Positions 48,560 to 59,600 of a DNA stretch of 64,000 bases are shown here, in pieces. A program made the translations under genes and the position numbers. Position 1 is the first letter of the stretch; every line of letters begins with the position of its first letter. The stretch comes from Setomelanomma holmii (lineage: Eukaryota; Ascomycota; Dothideomycetes; Pleosporales; Phaeosphaeriaceae). The notes under the pieces were generated by a model. It was not told where the DNA came from and searched no databases. It saw only the letters and a list, made by a program, of their open reading frames with translations. Location: positions 157,321-221,320 of the forward strand of contig ML978193.1 of the NCBI GenBank assembly GCA_010015745.1. Direction: 5' to 3'.

Positions 48560-48952
48560 ATGCCCTCCCCAATCTCCACCCGCACAAACCGCTTCCAATC
48601 CTTCACCCCCCTCCGCACATCATCCACATCCCTCCGCCGCCTCCGCACCGCCTTCTCCCCTTCCCGCACAAATCGCAGCGCCTCTCCCAGCTCCAGCGTC
48701 GGCACCACCTCGCCGCTGACATGCGACTGCTCGCCATCCTCATACCGCTCATCCGCAGCGAGTATCCGACACATGCTATCTCTGCGGCGCAAGCCGAGTG
48801 TGCTCGAGTTCGAGATGGAAGAGGAGAAGCACTTGTTTGGGCATGAGTTGGAGTTGCTCGAGCCCAGGCCTGCGATGGGGTGGGGTGCGAGTGTGGAACG
48901 CGGGCCGGTGCATGTTGTTGGGATTTTTGAGGTGTTGGATGGGAAGTGCTGA
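48560..48952 (+). CDS. Small hypothetical protein, basic N-terminus
   Basis: A single exon of 130 residues. The N-terminal half is Ser/Arg/Thr-rich (SPISTRTNRFQSFTPLRTSS, then LRRLRTAFSPSRTNRSAS). The C-terminal half is hydrophobic/acidic with LEFEMEEEKHLFGHELELLE and ERGPVHVVGIFEVLDGKC. The ordered shift from a phospho-site-rich to a helical region, the A-rich context before the ATG and a pyrimidine-rich upstream region favour a real gene. No family is recognised. It could be a chance frame, since no homology or splice structure supports it. Confidence 0.5.
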   Translation: MPSPISTRTNRFQSFTPLRTSSTSLRRLRTAFSPSRTNRSASPSSSVGTTSPLTCDCSPSSYRSSAASIRHMLSLRRKPSVLEFEMEEEKHLFGHELELLEPRPAMGWGASVERGPVHVVGIFEVLDGKC

Positions 48953-49408
48953 ACGTGCTTTTGAGGTGCTACGCGATTGGAGTATGAGAACATGGCTTAT
49001 GTGTGGCGTTTCTTGGATTGCTTGATTTCCTTTGGGAATTGAATGGGATGGGGGAGTAATTTGGGATTTCTTCGGTGTTGGGCCTTGGGTTCTCGGCGTC
49101 CACGAAGATAACTCGTTGTATATTTTCTTCTCTACATTTAGCTCGCTGGTAAAGTTCGAGGTCATGCCCACGAGACCTGAAGAACTGTTTTATCTCTTGA
49201 GTTCGGCTCAGACCTTTATATACCCGGAAAGGTCGAGACTGCTTGATGGGATATAACATGACATGAATTGAAAGAATCTTTATTGCAAATCAGCTTTCAT
49301 CCCATTGCAATCTGGATAGTGACTGCCAGACACTTTCCCAACGCCGAGTCTATACATATATGATGGTGAAGAATTTTGTACAATGTGCTCAATTCCATCA
49401 AGATCCAA
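48953..49408. other. Convergent 3' regions
   Basis: About 0.45 kb between the small gene and CEF1, A/T-richer than its surroundings. No coding frame supported. Confidence 0.45.
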
Positions 49409-51760
49409 TCAGTGCACCCCATTCACAGGCTCGCGCAAGCTATCCAACTCGTCTTTCCTGCTTCTATACAGTTCCTGAGCTTCTCTCTCCCGCTTACTAA
49501 CAAACGAGACTTCGTCACGCAAGCTTTCCAGCCGCCTGCTGATGGCACTCTGCTCAGAAAACTGCATTGTCCGTGCAGAGTCCAGCTCGACCTTGGCTTT
49601 CTCGAGCGCAGCAAAAGCATCGGTAATCTTCGTTCGTAGAAGGGCAGCACGCTTGATGTAGCCTGCATGATGAGTGTTGAGTTTCTTCTCAATCTTGTTA
49701 GCCGCTTCGGCTGATTCGATGATCTTCTCCTGCGCATTGTCAAACGCCTCGACGAGAAGCTGGTGCTCGTCAATTTCATCTTCTTCGTAACCTGCTAAGC
49801 CAGGAAGAAATGCTGAGCTGTGCAGATTCGTCCATGCTGTGCCAAACTCAGCATGGAATGCCTTCTTTTCCTTCTCTGAGGTCATGGCCAGCTCCAAAGC
49901 CATTTCCATTTTCGCGGCTCGAAGTGACTCGTCGCTCATTCTTTCCACAGGTCGGAGTGTTCCAGTGACTTGCCCACTTCCAAATTTCTGGACATCGTTT
50001 GCAATCAACAGAACCATCTCGGTCTCGACTTCCCGTTCCACGAGATCGGACAAATCCAGCGCTCGTTTCAGCATCGTGTCGATGTCCACGAGCGAAGGTC
50101 GTGGGAGAAACCGTTGCACCACTTGAGTCTGGCGCGCGAATTCAGCGCGCTCTAGAGCCTGTCGTTGCTCTCTGGCACGCCGATCGCGCTCGGCGGCATC
50201 CTCTTCGCTGATCTCCACCTCCATCTGGTCTGCTTGCTCCTCCGGTAATTCAAACTCCCAACTTGTTTCCTTGGGCTTTGGCAGCGCTGCGAGTCTGCTC
50301 TTCAAGTCTTGCTTCTTTGCATCCTCTCGTAGCTTGATATCTCGAGGAGTCTGTCCCACCAATTGCATGGCACCATCCTCTTCGTTCAATCGCAGTGTGT
50401 CTCGAGGTGTCCGCATCGGCGTTGCGCCGGGTGCCTGGCGCATGGGTGTGGCGCCCGCACCGCCGTTTGTTTGCCGGAATGGGGTTGCTAGGGGGTTTGG
50501 TGTTATGATCTGGTGCCGCGAAGAGGGTGCAGAAAGTGATGTAGGCGCTTCGTCACCGACAAGGTGTGGGTTGTCTCCACCCAGCAATACAGACTGCGTC
50601 TCTGTTCGTAGTCGTGCGTTGCGTACCTCGTTCGCGATGACATCCTCCTCCTTCGGTGCCATTGGTGTGCGTATCGGGGTGTTGCCGACGATGCTCGAAT
50701 AGTTACCGATCAGGCCTTGTGTCGCAATGTTGTCGCTCCCAACTCCGGTAACGGCGCGCTCGCCTGTTAGGCCCATCTTGACAATGTCTTCAAGCTCAGC
50801 GTCGCCCACCTGCGGCGCAGGAAGTGTAAGCGCTCGACGCTTGCTACTTTGCTCCGCTTCCCTGATTCTCTGCATCTGCGCAGCCTTTGCATAAGACGCA
50901 GCAAGTCCACCAGACTTCTCGTCCTTCTTCTTGCGCTTGCTCTCCCCACCATCGTCCTGCTGATCCATCTTGCGCTTGTTTGCGAGTTGTTGTTTTCGCG
51001 GGTCAAAGGCCTCCCGTTGCTTCTCGTTCGAATCAAGCTCCTCAGTCGTGTCGAAGAATCCTGATGGGACTTCCTTCTCGAGCGGGACATCGGCATTGTA
51101 GTCGATGTGATTGCCCTTCTTTGGGGTGATCTTGATGTTGATGCCCGCGGCCTTGAGCTCTCGTCGCTTCTGCAGCAGTGCCAGCCTTCTCGACTCTTCC
51201 AACTGCCTCTCGCGGGCCTTCCGCTTGGCCTTCTTTCCGCTGACATTGGCCAAACGCGCACGCGCTTCTGACAGCATCTCCTTGTCCTCTTCGTCCATAT
51301 CGATCGCATCGGGACGCGCTGGTCGAGACTCCGCGTAGGCATCCACTTCGCCTGGGCGCAGGCGTCGCACATCCTCAGCAGACGGAGCAGCTGCCTCTCC
51401 GCCTTCTGGCCCAGCCAGGCCAAGGTCGCCGCTCTCGCGCGCTTCCTGTTCGTCCAGCAGCTTCTGGTATCGCTCTAGACACTGTGTGGCGGTGCGGCCG
51501 ACGATGGGGGCGATGGTGCGCCATTGTGTGGGGAGCAGTTTTGCCATGGTCAACAGCTTCTCGTCGTCCTCCCGTGACCACTCCGTCTTCTTGATGCCCG
51601 GATCCAGCCATTCGCTCCACCTGGCCTTGCACTGTTTGGCCGTCTTCTTTGCGAGTAAAGAGGCGCATCGCGCCCATTGGTTGAGGCCATACTTGGAGAT
51701 GGCGGCCTTGAGCACCTCGTCCTCGACGTTGGACCACTGTCCCACTTTGGTGACGACCAT
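49409..51760 (-). CDS. CEF1: Pre-mRNA splicing factor Cef1/Cdc5
   Basis: Core component of the Prp19 (NineTeen) complex, acting in the spliceosome nucleus-wide. A single exon of 783 residues. Two N-terminal Myb/SANT repeats are seen: GQWSNVEDEVLKAAISKYG, then QWARCASLLAKKTAKQCKAR (first), and EWSREDDEKLLTMAKLLPTQ, then WRTIAPIVGRTATQCLERYQ (second). The basic segment KKAKRKARERQLEESRRLA and conserved KITPKKGNHIDYNADVPLEK follow, then the Cdc5-type repeats of short TP motifs (TPFRQTNGG, TPMRTPRDTL). The C-terminus is a coiled coil. The start at 51760 (MVVTKVGQWSNVEDE) is chosen because Cdc5 proteins begin directly at the Myb repeat; an in-frame ATG at 51880 would add 40 unconserved residues. 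Head-to-head with the small mitochondrial gene at 52042. Confidence 0.95.
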   Translation of the reverse strand: MVVTKVGQWSNVEDEVLKAAISKYGLNQWARCASLLAKKTAKQCKARWSEWLDPGIKKTEWSREDDEKLLTMAKLLPTQWRTIAPIVGRTATQCLERYQKLLDEQEARESGDLGLAGPEGGEAAAPSAEDVRRLRPGEVDAYAESRPARPDAIDMDEEDKEMLSEARARLANVSGKKAKRKARERQLEESRRLALLQKRRELKAAGINIKITPKKGNHIDYNADVPLEKEVPSGFFDTTEELDSNEKQREAFDPRKQQLANKRKMDQQDDGGESKRKKKDEKSGGLAASYAKAAQMQRIREAEQSSKRRALTLPAPQVGDAELEDIVKMGLTGERAVTGVGSDNIATQGLIGNYSSIVGNTPIRTPMAPKEEDVIANEVRNARLRTETQSVLLGGDNPHLVGDEAPTSLSAPSSRHQIITPNPLATPFRQTNGGAGATPMRQAPGATPMRTPRDTLRLNEEDGAMQLVGQTPRDIKLREDAKKQDLKSRLAALPKPKETSWEFELPEEQADQMEVEISEEDAAERDRRAREQRQALERAEFARQTQVVQRFLPRPSLVDIDTMLKRALDLSDLVEREVETEMVLLIANDVQKFGSGQVTGTLRPVERMSDESLRAAKMEMALELAMTSEKEKKAFHAEFGTAWTNLHSSAFLPGLAGYEEDEIDEHQLLVEAFDNAQEKIIESAEAANKIEKKLNTHHAGYIKRAALLRTKITDAFAALEKAKVELDSARTMQFSEQSAISRRLESLRDEVSFVSKREREAQELYRSRKDELDSLREPVNGVH

Positions 51761-52041
51761 CGCGACTGGTTGGCCGATGGGTTGAGATACGAAAGGGAAA
51801 GGAGTGGATGCCGCACGACGGGTTAGAGGTGGGCGGTGAGGGTTGTCGCGCGGTGACTTTGCTGCTCGTCGCGAACTCAAAGTTCGAAAGATTCCCCATC
51901 AGTGACGCTAGCGGTCTTGGCAACTGTCCTTACCTAAGCCCGCGGTGCTTCACCACGCACAGTCACCGTGACGTAAAAGCTTGACTTACTCGAGGTGTAT
52001 TCGAAAATGCGTGTCCTCGCGTAGTACTACCAGAATTCATA
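51761..52041. promoter_or_regulatory. Compact bidirectional promoter
   Basis: Only 281 bp separate the CEF1 start codon (-) and the start of the small mitochondrial gene (+), so the two probably share one promoter. Confidence 0.55.
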
Positions 52042-52444
52042 ATGATACCGTCAAGAGGGATATCGAGAGGCATCGCATCAGGTGCACTGCCCAAAACTCC
52101 GCTCACAGCCTCAGCATCACGGCTATCTCAATCTGCCAGATGCTATTCTGCAAAGAGTGAAGCTGAAGGCGTGGCATCAACAAAAGATGAAGTAGTGGTA
52201 CGGATAAAGTACACCGCTCTGCGAAGTGCATCAGCTGATTGTGCTTCAACTACAGAAGTCAACTGCCAAGCCATCAGAAGAAACAAAACCAAAGAAGAAG
52301 ACACAAGTTGAGCTCGATCAAGAGCTGACTATGAAGATGCAAGGAATCGCAGGAGACGGTGGCGACGCCGGTGTGGAGTATGAAGATGGCAAGCCTGTGG
52401 CGATGAAGCGAAGCGTCAAGAACAACATGTTTCGATACATCTAG
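52042..52444 (+). CDS. Small mitochondrial protein of unknown function
   Basis: Exons 52042-52197 and 52256-52444 give 114 residues. The basic Ser-rich N-terminus (IPSRGISRGIASGALPKTPL, ending at SARCYSAKSE) has the features of a mitochondrial presequence with a likely cleavage after RCYSA-type residues. The mature part is Lys-rich and then ends in a well-ordered tail: ELTMKMQGIAGDGGDAGVEY, EDGKPVAMKRSVKNNMFRYI. I recall this C-terminal pattern from small fungal mitochondrial proteins but cannot name a function. The 58-bp intron joins DEVV to KSTAKPSEET and restores the frame. Without it the frame ends early. Confidence 0.8.
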
Positions 52445-52616
52445 CCTCGACGTCGGTGTAAGAGATATTCGCACGATAGACTTGTCGACGGCGAATAAGC
52501 ATGTACGCCCGGAGAATATATTGAAAAGGACTATACGTTGCTGACTTGTCAAAGTCAATGTATCTCAACATGGCACATGCATATTACTTCCTGACGGCCT
52601 GAGTTTCACCGAATCC

Positions 52617-53896
52617 TCAATATCCAGACTTCGCTGGCACGATCTTATAGCACTGTCCGCTCTTCCCAAGCATCTTCTGCAAGTCATCAACAATAACGTC
52701 CGGCCTCTCCCAGGCAGCAAAATGACCTCCTTTGTCGTTGACACTTTCATGAACCACAGTGCCTGTATCACGTTAGCGAGAGAACTCAGAGACCAAACGA
52801 AATCTGACTTACCCAACGTCTTGCCCCATATTCTAGGCACAACAGTCAGTTCTCTAGGAAAGTGCGCCAATCCCAACTTCACGCGATCAACCCACTCACC
52901 CGCACGTTCCCGGCTCGGTATCTTCTCAGTCGGATTGTGCGACCCCTCATAGTATATTCTCACATGTGCATTTGGCCCAGCAGTGCTGAACCAATAGATA
53001 GAGATCCAAGTCAGAATTTCATCATCTGTCCATGGATACCCATCTGTCCAGTCCACCAGCTTCTCGTAGATCCAAGCAAGTAGAGCAACAGGGCTGTCTG
53101 CGAAGGCATACGAAAGCGTTTGAGGCTTGGTGGATTGGAGAAGTCGATAGGCCTGGCCTTGGTCTGTGAACCATTCACTGCGCTTGATGCCCTTGGTCTC
53201 AGCCTCGGTATATGGCGTAACAGCATGCTGCAGCGCAAGAGCTGGCTGCGATGCAAATGATGGTGGACTAGCCCGGATCATATTGATATGCGACGCCAGG
53301 ACAGAATCCGGGTACAGAACGCCCATGATCCTCGTGATATAGAAACCCCAATCGCCGCCTTGCGTGACGTACTTCTCATACCCGAGATCTTGCATTAGAC
53401 GGTGGCACGTCTCTGCATACTGCGAGAGCGCAAATCCGGGCTTAGTGATTCTCTGGCTGAAGCCGAAATTTGGTAGTGATGGTGCTACGATGTGGAAAGC
53501 GGGTTTGCCGTCTTTCTCGCCGGCTTCAAGGAGTGGGAGGAGCTTTGTAACTTCGATGAAGGAGCCGGGCCAGCCGTGGCAGAATAGCAAAGGTATCGCA
53601 TTTGGATTAGAGCTCTTCTTGTGGACGAAGTGGATGTCGATGTTGCCAAAGCCGTCGACTTGGACGGGCTTGCGGAAGTTAGGTAGTTCGTTGAGTTTGG
53701 CTTCGGCTTTGCGCCAGTCGAATTTCTTCTCCCAGTGGTTTGCGAGCCGCTTTACATCAGCCAGCGGTGAGCCGTAGGGCCATTGCTCGGCGGTGTCGAG
53801 TTCGTCAGGGTAGTCTGTGTCGGAGAGCTTTCTTTTGAGCTTCTCGATGGCAGAGTCTGGTACGGAGATAGTATATGGCTGTGGTTGGGACGGCAT
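52617..53896 (-). CDS. Epoxide hydrolase (alpha/beta-hydrolase with EHN domain)
   Basis: Adds water to epoxides to give diols, in detoxification or secondary metabolism. Exons 53896-52813 and 52762-52617 give 409 residues. The N-terminal lid/EHN region starts [20 protein letters not shown]. Active-site motifs: HGWPGS (oxyanion hole, residues 107-112), GGDWG with the nucleophile Asp at about 182, and the catalytic His in [12 protein letters not shown] in exon 2. Exon 2 is required, since the spliced junction [13 protein letters not shown] restores the His. The start at 53896 ([12 protein letters not shown]) fits family length; the ATG at 53956 adds 20 residues. No signal peptide. The C-terminus is close to the 3' end of the convergent small mitochondrial gene (172 bp). 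Confidence 0.93.
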
Positions 53897-55129
53897 CTTT
53901 GCGTGTGATGATTTCTGATATGGTGGAGTTGGCCAAGGTTTAGTCGTGGCGGTCATGAGCTTTTAAGCTGCATGTAGCCGTTATGATGTCTCCAACGCCC
54001 CTCATTCGCATCTCAAATCAGCATAGCGCTTGACATCATAACCTCTTCTCACAACATGTTTCCTCTTGCGGAACACATGATCGATTGTCGTGCATACAAA
54101 AAGCTACAAGCGAAGCTTATTCATCACCCATTTATGACGCACGTGTAATTTTGAGACTAAGGCTATCATCCTGAGTGGGTAGGGCTGAAAGCTGCGTATG
54201 GCAACTTGCCGTTTCTGGACGCGATCATACCGAAGTCGACCAAGCGCTAAATAAGAGGACAAATATGGAAGCACGAAGTCATGCAGCAAAAAAACATGAA
54301 TGTTGGCGTTGAGGACACACAACAGCTCCTTGATGACGTAGCAGCCTCGCCTACTCGCTTGAGGAAGCGACTGATCTCCTTCGCAACCCCAAAGTTTTCA
54401 AAGGCATCAGTCTGTATTTTTAGGAGCAATATCGTTCATCGACTATGCTTTGCTCAGTCTGAGCTGCCGAGGTCGTGGAAAAGGTACCCGTCGAATGTTC
54501 AATACGTGTCGGACACGCGTTGTATGCCATCCTGCGAATCTAAAAGTTTGGACACAATGTTTGCTTTGCATGAACGTCGGACCATTGGAAAGGAGACTGC
54601 GATGTTTCGCAGCGCAGCCTCCCCCCTCTACCGGTCAATCGCAGCCAGGCACCTGAGCTGAAAATAGGCAACGCACGGGCCGTAGCCGCGGAAAACGTGT
54701 CGTGCATGACAGCGAATTTCAACACGCGATCTTGAGCTTGCGCAGAGATTCAGCAAGATGTGTCCAAAATGGACGGGTTTCTCGTCGTAGAGAGGGCACA
54801 TTCCAGCAAGGTTGCGCATACCTCATGAGGTATAAAGAAGGCCACATCGAGCGACGTCGCTTTCGACTTCCACCGGCCCTTCACCCCTTGGCGCTTCCTC
54901 CTGGAGCCGATCCCTGTCAGGAATCACTGCGCCTCGACTGGCCGGCCTGGCCCCTGCTTGCATACGAATTGGACGCCTTCCCATGACTTTCATAAGATGG
55001 CGGTTGTGACCACAGGGCTGAGCACCTGGCTGCACTTCTGCCTTCCGCTTGTTGTCCTGTCACTCTTTTGCAGCACCTTGCCTTTTGGACGTGCTGTCGT
55101 CAATAATTCCTAATTCTTGAGCTGACAAG
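53897..55129. promoter_or_regulatory. Divergent region between epoxide hydrolase and Hsp70-like gene
   Basis: About 1.2 kb. Short frames only (up to 126 codons, without domains). Should contain both promoters. Confidence 0.4.
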
Positions 55130-56395
55130 ATGAGGCTTTCACACTTCCTTAATGTCACATTGGCCGCCGCAGGAGTCATCAAAACGCAGCAACAGATTCC
55201 GATCGTGGGAAATGTGGTGCCAGACGCTGGGATGGAGGTTGCGCAGTCAAAGGCAAAGGATGTCACAGGAGATTCTTTAGCGATGGTTGGGATCCATTTC
55301 ACATCATCATACGCGGTGGCATCCGTGCGGTATCCGAACGGGACCGTTAGGTACCTAGCCAGAGTATCGGGCGACGCAGGATACATCGACTTGATGTCAC
55401 GGTATACGGCGGAGTGGCGGCACGACACATATCGATTTTCAATGTCTGATGAATGGTGAGTCCCTTCCATACTCCACAATGGCCTCTCTAATCTCCTTCA
55501 AAGTTTTGTCGATACCTGGCGCCTTGGTGGGCTTCCGGACCCCCAGAAAAGATTGAAGCGCCATGAGTGCATCAAAGCTCTCCTTGGAAGCAGCAAAGAC
55601 GATACGACAGGCATTCCGCTCCCTCAAGACGTCGACACTCTCACCACAATCATGAAAGACATGCGGAAAGTTGTTGAACCCGAGCTCAACGCTCCCATGC
55701 CAAACGTTGCAATCACCGTCCCTCGCATGCCAGAATATCTGCAAGAAGAATTCCAGGAACCCCTCAGACTTTCTGGCCTCGAATCCGCGCGCGCCAAGCT
55801 TGAGCGCATCGACACGCCCGTGTATCAAGAGTCCAATGCAGCGTATGCAGGCCTTGGCTATGGTCTCTGCAGGGCAGCCTTAGAGGATTGTTCTTCGAAC
55901 TCGCAAGTCAACGAGCATGATAATGTCCTTTATCTAAATTTCGATAATTCATCATTCAGCGCGGGGGTCATGGCTTTGCAAAACGCATATCAAGATCACG
56001 TCATGTACACATACGCCACGAACGTCGACCTGGGATGGTGGAATCTCCCCGTCTTCGAGGCCCCACGAGCCAAATTCTGGGCGCAAATACATGCAATGAT
56101 TACCACCGCGTTGGAAGGGTGGGCCGAGTACAAGGAACCAATCATCAGAGTCATGCTGGTGGGCGACCACGGTGCAGACGAGGAGCTGGCGGAGGTGGTT
56201 CACCAGGTGATGCTAGGAAAGTGTGTTGCGGACGCGTATGCGGTGGATAGAAGTGTCAACAGTGAAGAAGTCACGTATCTAGCGGCACGAGGTGCGTCGG
56301 AAATGGAGTGGCATATGGATGGGTTGCGGTACACGAGACAGACCGAATTGCAGCGGTCGCGCGAGCGGATGCTGGACTATGAAGGCGATGAGTGA
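55130..56395 (+). CDS. Secreted Hsp70/actin-fold protein
   Basis: Exons 55130-55455 and 55504-56395 give 405 residues. The N-terminus (MRLSHFLNVTLAAAGVIKTQ) resembles a signal peptide or anchor. Landmarks of the Hsp70/actin ATPase fold are degenerate but ordered: VGIHFTSSYAVASVRY (phosphate-1-like), NVAITVPRMPEYLQEEF (like the Hsp70 ITVP loop), YQESNAAYAGLGYGLC (like NEPTAAAIAYGL), VLYLNFDNSSFSAGV (phosphate-2-like) and IRVMLVGDHGADEEL (adenosine-motif-like). No substrate-binding domain follows, so it is only the ATPase-like half. Several canonical Gly/Asp residues are replaced, so ATP hydrolysis is doubtful. The spliced junction reads MSDECFVDTWRLGG. Function unknown; it may be a secreted pseudo-chaperone. 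Confidence 0.72.
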
Positions 56396-56611
56396 AGAGA
56401 AATGTCGTAAACTTAATATCTAATCATAGTACATGAATGTCATGACCAACACCTCACTTCTCAAATGGTTCAAGAGTCACGAAGTAATTCGAGAGGAGCA
56501 AATTCGACACGAGCCAACATCCGCGTTGTTGTAGTCGGACGCCTCAGGCAGCTTGTAGCCACGCCCGATGCCTTTCGCCCGCGTCGACGGCCGTAGCCAC
56601 ATCAGAGCGTC

Positions 56612-59600
56612 CTACTCCCACAGCGGGCTCATCTCAGCAAACTCCTCATATTTCCCACGCTTGTCCTCGGCAGCTGCTTTGCGACCCAGAAGCTGCATCG
56701 AGATATGGTACAGCAGGTTGTCAGCATCAAGGACGTCGAGTTTCTTTCCTTGCACCTCTTCGGCATCGACTGGGTATAGCTTGTCATCGAAGAGAACGAA
56801 GTCGCCCAACTCGTGATCATTGTCAGTGTCGTCTTTCTTGCCCCACACTTCCATATCTAGCTGTGTAAGCAGATTGGGCAAATTTTTCAAGATCGCCTGC
56901 GAATCTTGCTTCGTGTTGAAGGAATCCTTGGTCGGCAAGCTGATGTGTCGCACCCACGAGCTATAGCAGCCCTTTCGCTTCACGCGACCAACTTCTTGGA
57001 CGCGCACCGCTTCATTCGAGGGTGGCTCGAACTCAATCGTTGTTCTGCACATGATCTGCAGGTTGAGGCCTGCACATGATACTGCGTACGAGCAAATGAG
57101 GACGACGACCTGCTTGGAACTCGATGTTGAATTTGTATAGCAGGTTGTCCTGCTCCCTCTGACGGAGGTCTGTTCGAAGCTGAGCAGCATCGATGCCGCA
57201 GAACCGGAGGACCTGTAACCACGGATTAGTCGCCTTGATATACATTCAATAGCAGCGTATGAAACTTACGTGGAAGAGCCACTCAGACTGTGCCGGGGTG
57301 TTCACCCAAATCAACACTTTCTCTTCCCTCAGGACAACGAGCTCTGCCAATATGATCAACAGCACCCGCAGCTTCGGAGACCCAGTACAGTGATAGCGTA
57401 GGATCTGCTGCACATCCTTGCGGTCTGCGCTAGCATTCACAGGTATCTGTTGGCCGTCCGGTATACCCTTGCGCTTTTGAAATGTTCGTAGGTCACGCAG
57501 GATTGTCAAGGCATCCTTCTTCTTGCGCAACGATGACAGCTTTGAGGCTTTGTAATTGAGCAGGTACAGGAAGCCTAGCCAACTGCTCAGCAAGCATAAC
57601 TTGCGGTAGGTAGTGGTATTCCATTCGACGGATTTCGCGTTCTTGGTCTTCCTGAAAAGGGTCGTGGAGGTGTCTGCGCAAGCTGCGTCGTAATGTTCAC
57701 GTTCCTTCGGTGTGAACTCGCATTCATACACAATACTCTACACTAGGCAAGGATGCGCCAATGGGCCTGCCATTGAGCTTTGAAGCATGAGTCCTACGGA
57801 ACAAGATTTTCCTGAAGATTTGGGCCATGCGTTGACCCTGATCAGCCAAAGAGAGACCGAAGATCTTGTTGAAGATATATTTCTCCATTGCTTACTTGCA
57901 GTATTTCAGAGGAGCTTTCGGATGGTCATCTGTTACCTCATAGGGGTTGAATTGCCACAGCACGGCGTCAAGTGGTGCTATGCCCGTGCCCTTTTTTGAC
58001 GTGTTGACACCAGAGATCTCAGCCGCTGTGAAGCGAAAGGACTCTAGATAAGCTGCGTCGTGAAGCTTGGGGTTTTGCAAAAAGACCATCAGTCCACTGA
58101 ACTCTTGCAGGTTGTTGAAAGCTGGGGTGACGGTGATGATGTGGCGGTATCGGCCCTTCAAGTTCACAACCGTCGTGCCTATCTCCTCAGACTCGTGGCG
58201 TACTTCGTGGCCTTCATCGAGGATGACACGATCGAACAGTCCCGACAGCTGATGCGGGCATTCAGTATAGACTTCGGTGTAGACATAAAATTCTTCTGCG
58301 AGCTGTCTCTCGGCTGCCTTCTTTGTGAGGTCCTTATCTGCATTGCGTCTCTGCTGGAACCAGACAGTCCCACTGCACTTTTGGTCCGTGTCGGACCATC
58401 AGCGTTGTGTAGCTAGTCAATATAAATATGTAGGAGTTGGTCTCTGAGCCGTCGAAAGTAGCGGTGATTTCTCGTAAGCCTCTCGCTCTTTTTCGATCCG
58501 AGGTACACAACCTTGTCGTTGCCAGACTTTCTAGCAGCTCCATAGTACACCACAGTGGTGAGCCTGTCGGTGAACTTCTGAATCTCATCACGCCACTGCG
58601 GGATCAGATTCGGTGGCATGACAAGGATGGATGGTAAGGCCTTTGGCACCGTGTCGCCACGCTTGATCTGCTCGCAACGCTGGTTTGATCGAAATAGAAG
58701 GAGGCCAATGACCTCAACCGTCTTGCCGAGACCGACATCTTCGCCATTCAAGCCGCCGCCGACGCACGAGTCCTCAAAGCCGACCATGGTCCATATACCC
58801 GTTGGCTGGTGAGCGTCGAATGTCAGCGTACCGAGTAGTCCGTTCATGCGTGGCTGGTCTGGGTTGGCAATACCCAAGCCGTCGCAGGCTTCTTCGTGAT
58901 TTTGCGGCTGATATGCTGGATTGTCGACCCATTTGTTGCGTTCATGGTATTCGTCGACCTCCTTCTTCGTGATCAACTTGAGGCTAGTCAGGGGAGGGCC
59001 GTCTAGCTCTGAGGCGTCGTCTGCACTGGTATCTTTGCCTGTAGAGAGGCTTTGGTTGAGGGAGCTCATGTCGTGTGTACTGGGCCTGTCAGTGGTGCTT
59101 GAAGAGGGGCTTCTGCGTGGCTACAACTTACTTGAATTGCTTGCGTGGCACCGAAGTTGGCCTCATCTCCTAAGTCGAGATGCACATTCCTCATCTCGAT
59201 GCGCTCACCTGCCTTGAATTCTGACAGAAGCGTGTTGTACCGCCAGAGGCGGACCTCCATGTCGTGTCGCTCCGCCCTCACATCCACCGCCTCAATCACC
59301 ATTTCCCGGTATTTGAACTCCCTCACACCATGATCCAGCTCATCTGAACCGTGCGCGGGCACCTAAGTTTCTGGAACATGTTCTGCCTCTTCCTCGATGT
59401 CGGCGGGCGCGGTCTTGAGTGTGAAAAGTGTCGTCTTGTCGGTATCATTCGCTTTCTTCAGGGCTTCGGCAAATGTTGAGCCGTCTTTGGGAGCAAGCCA
59501 TACGCGGCGCTGCTTGTATTTGCTGAGCTCGAAACGTTTGTCAACGTCGCTCCAGAACTCGAGCAAATTGTATCGACAGAAGGGCTTGAACTCGATGCGG

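Noticed and set aside
57866..57896. TGCAA|GTAAGC read as an intron donor in the helicase
   Set aside because: Helicase-like sequence (AMEKYIFNKIFGLSLADQG) continues directly after it in the same frame, so the TAA is better read as a nonsense mutation.
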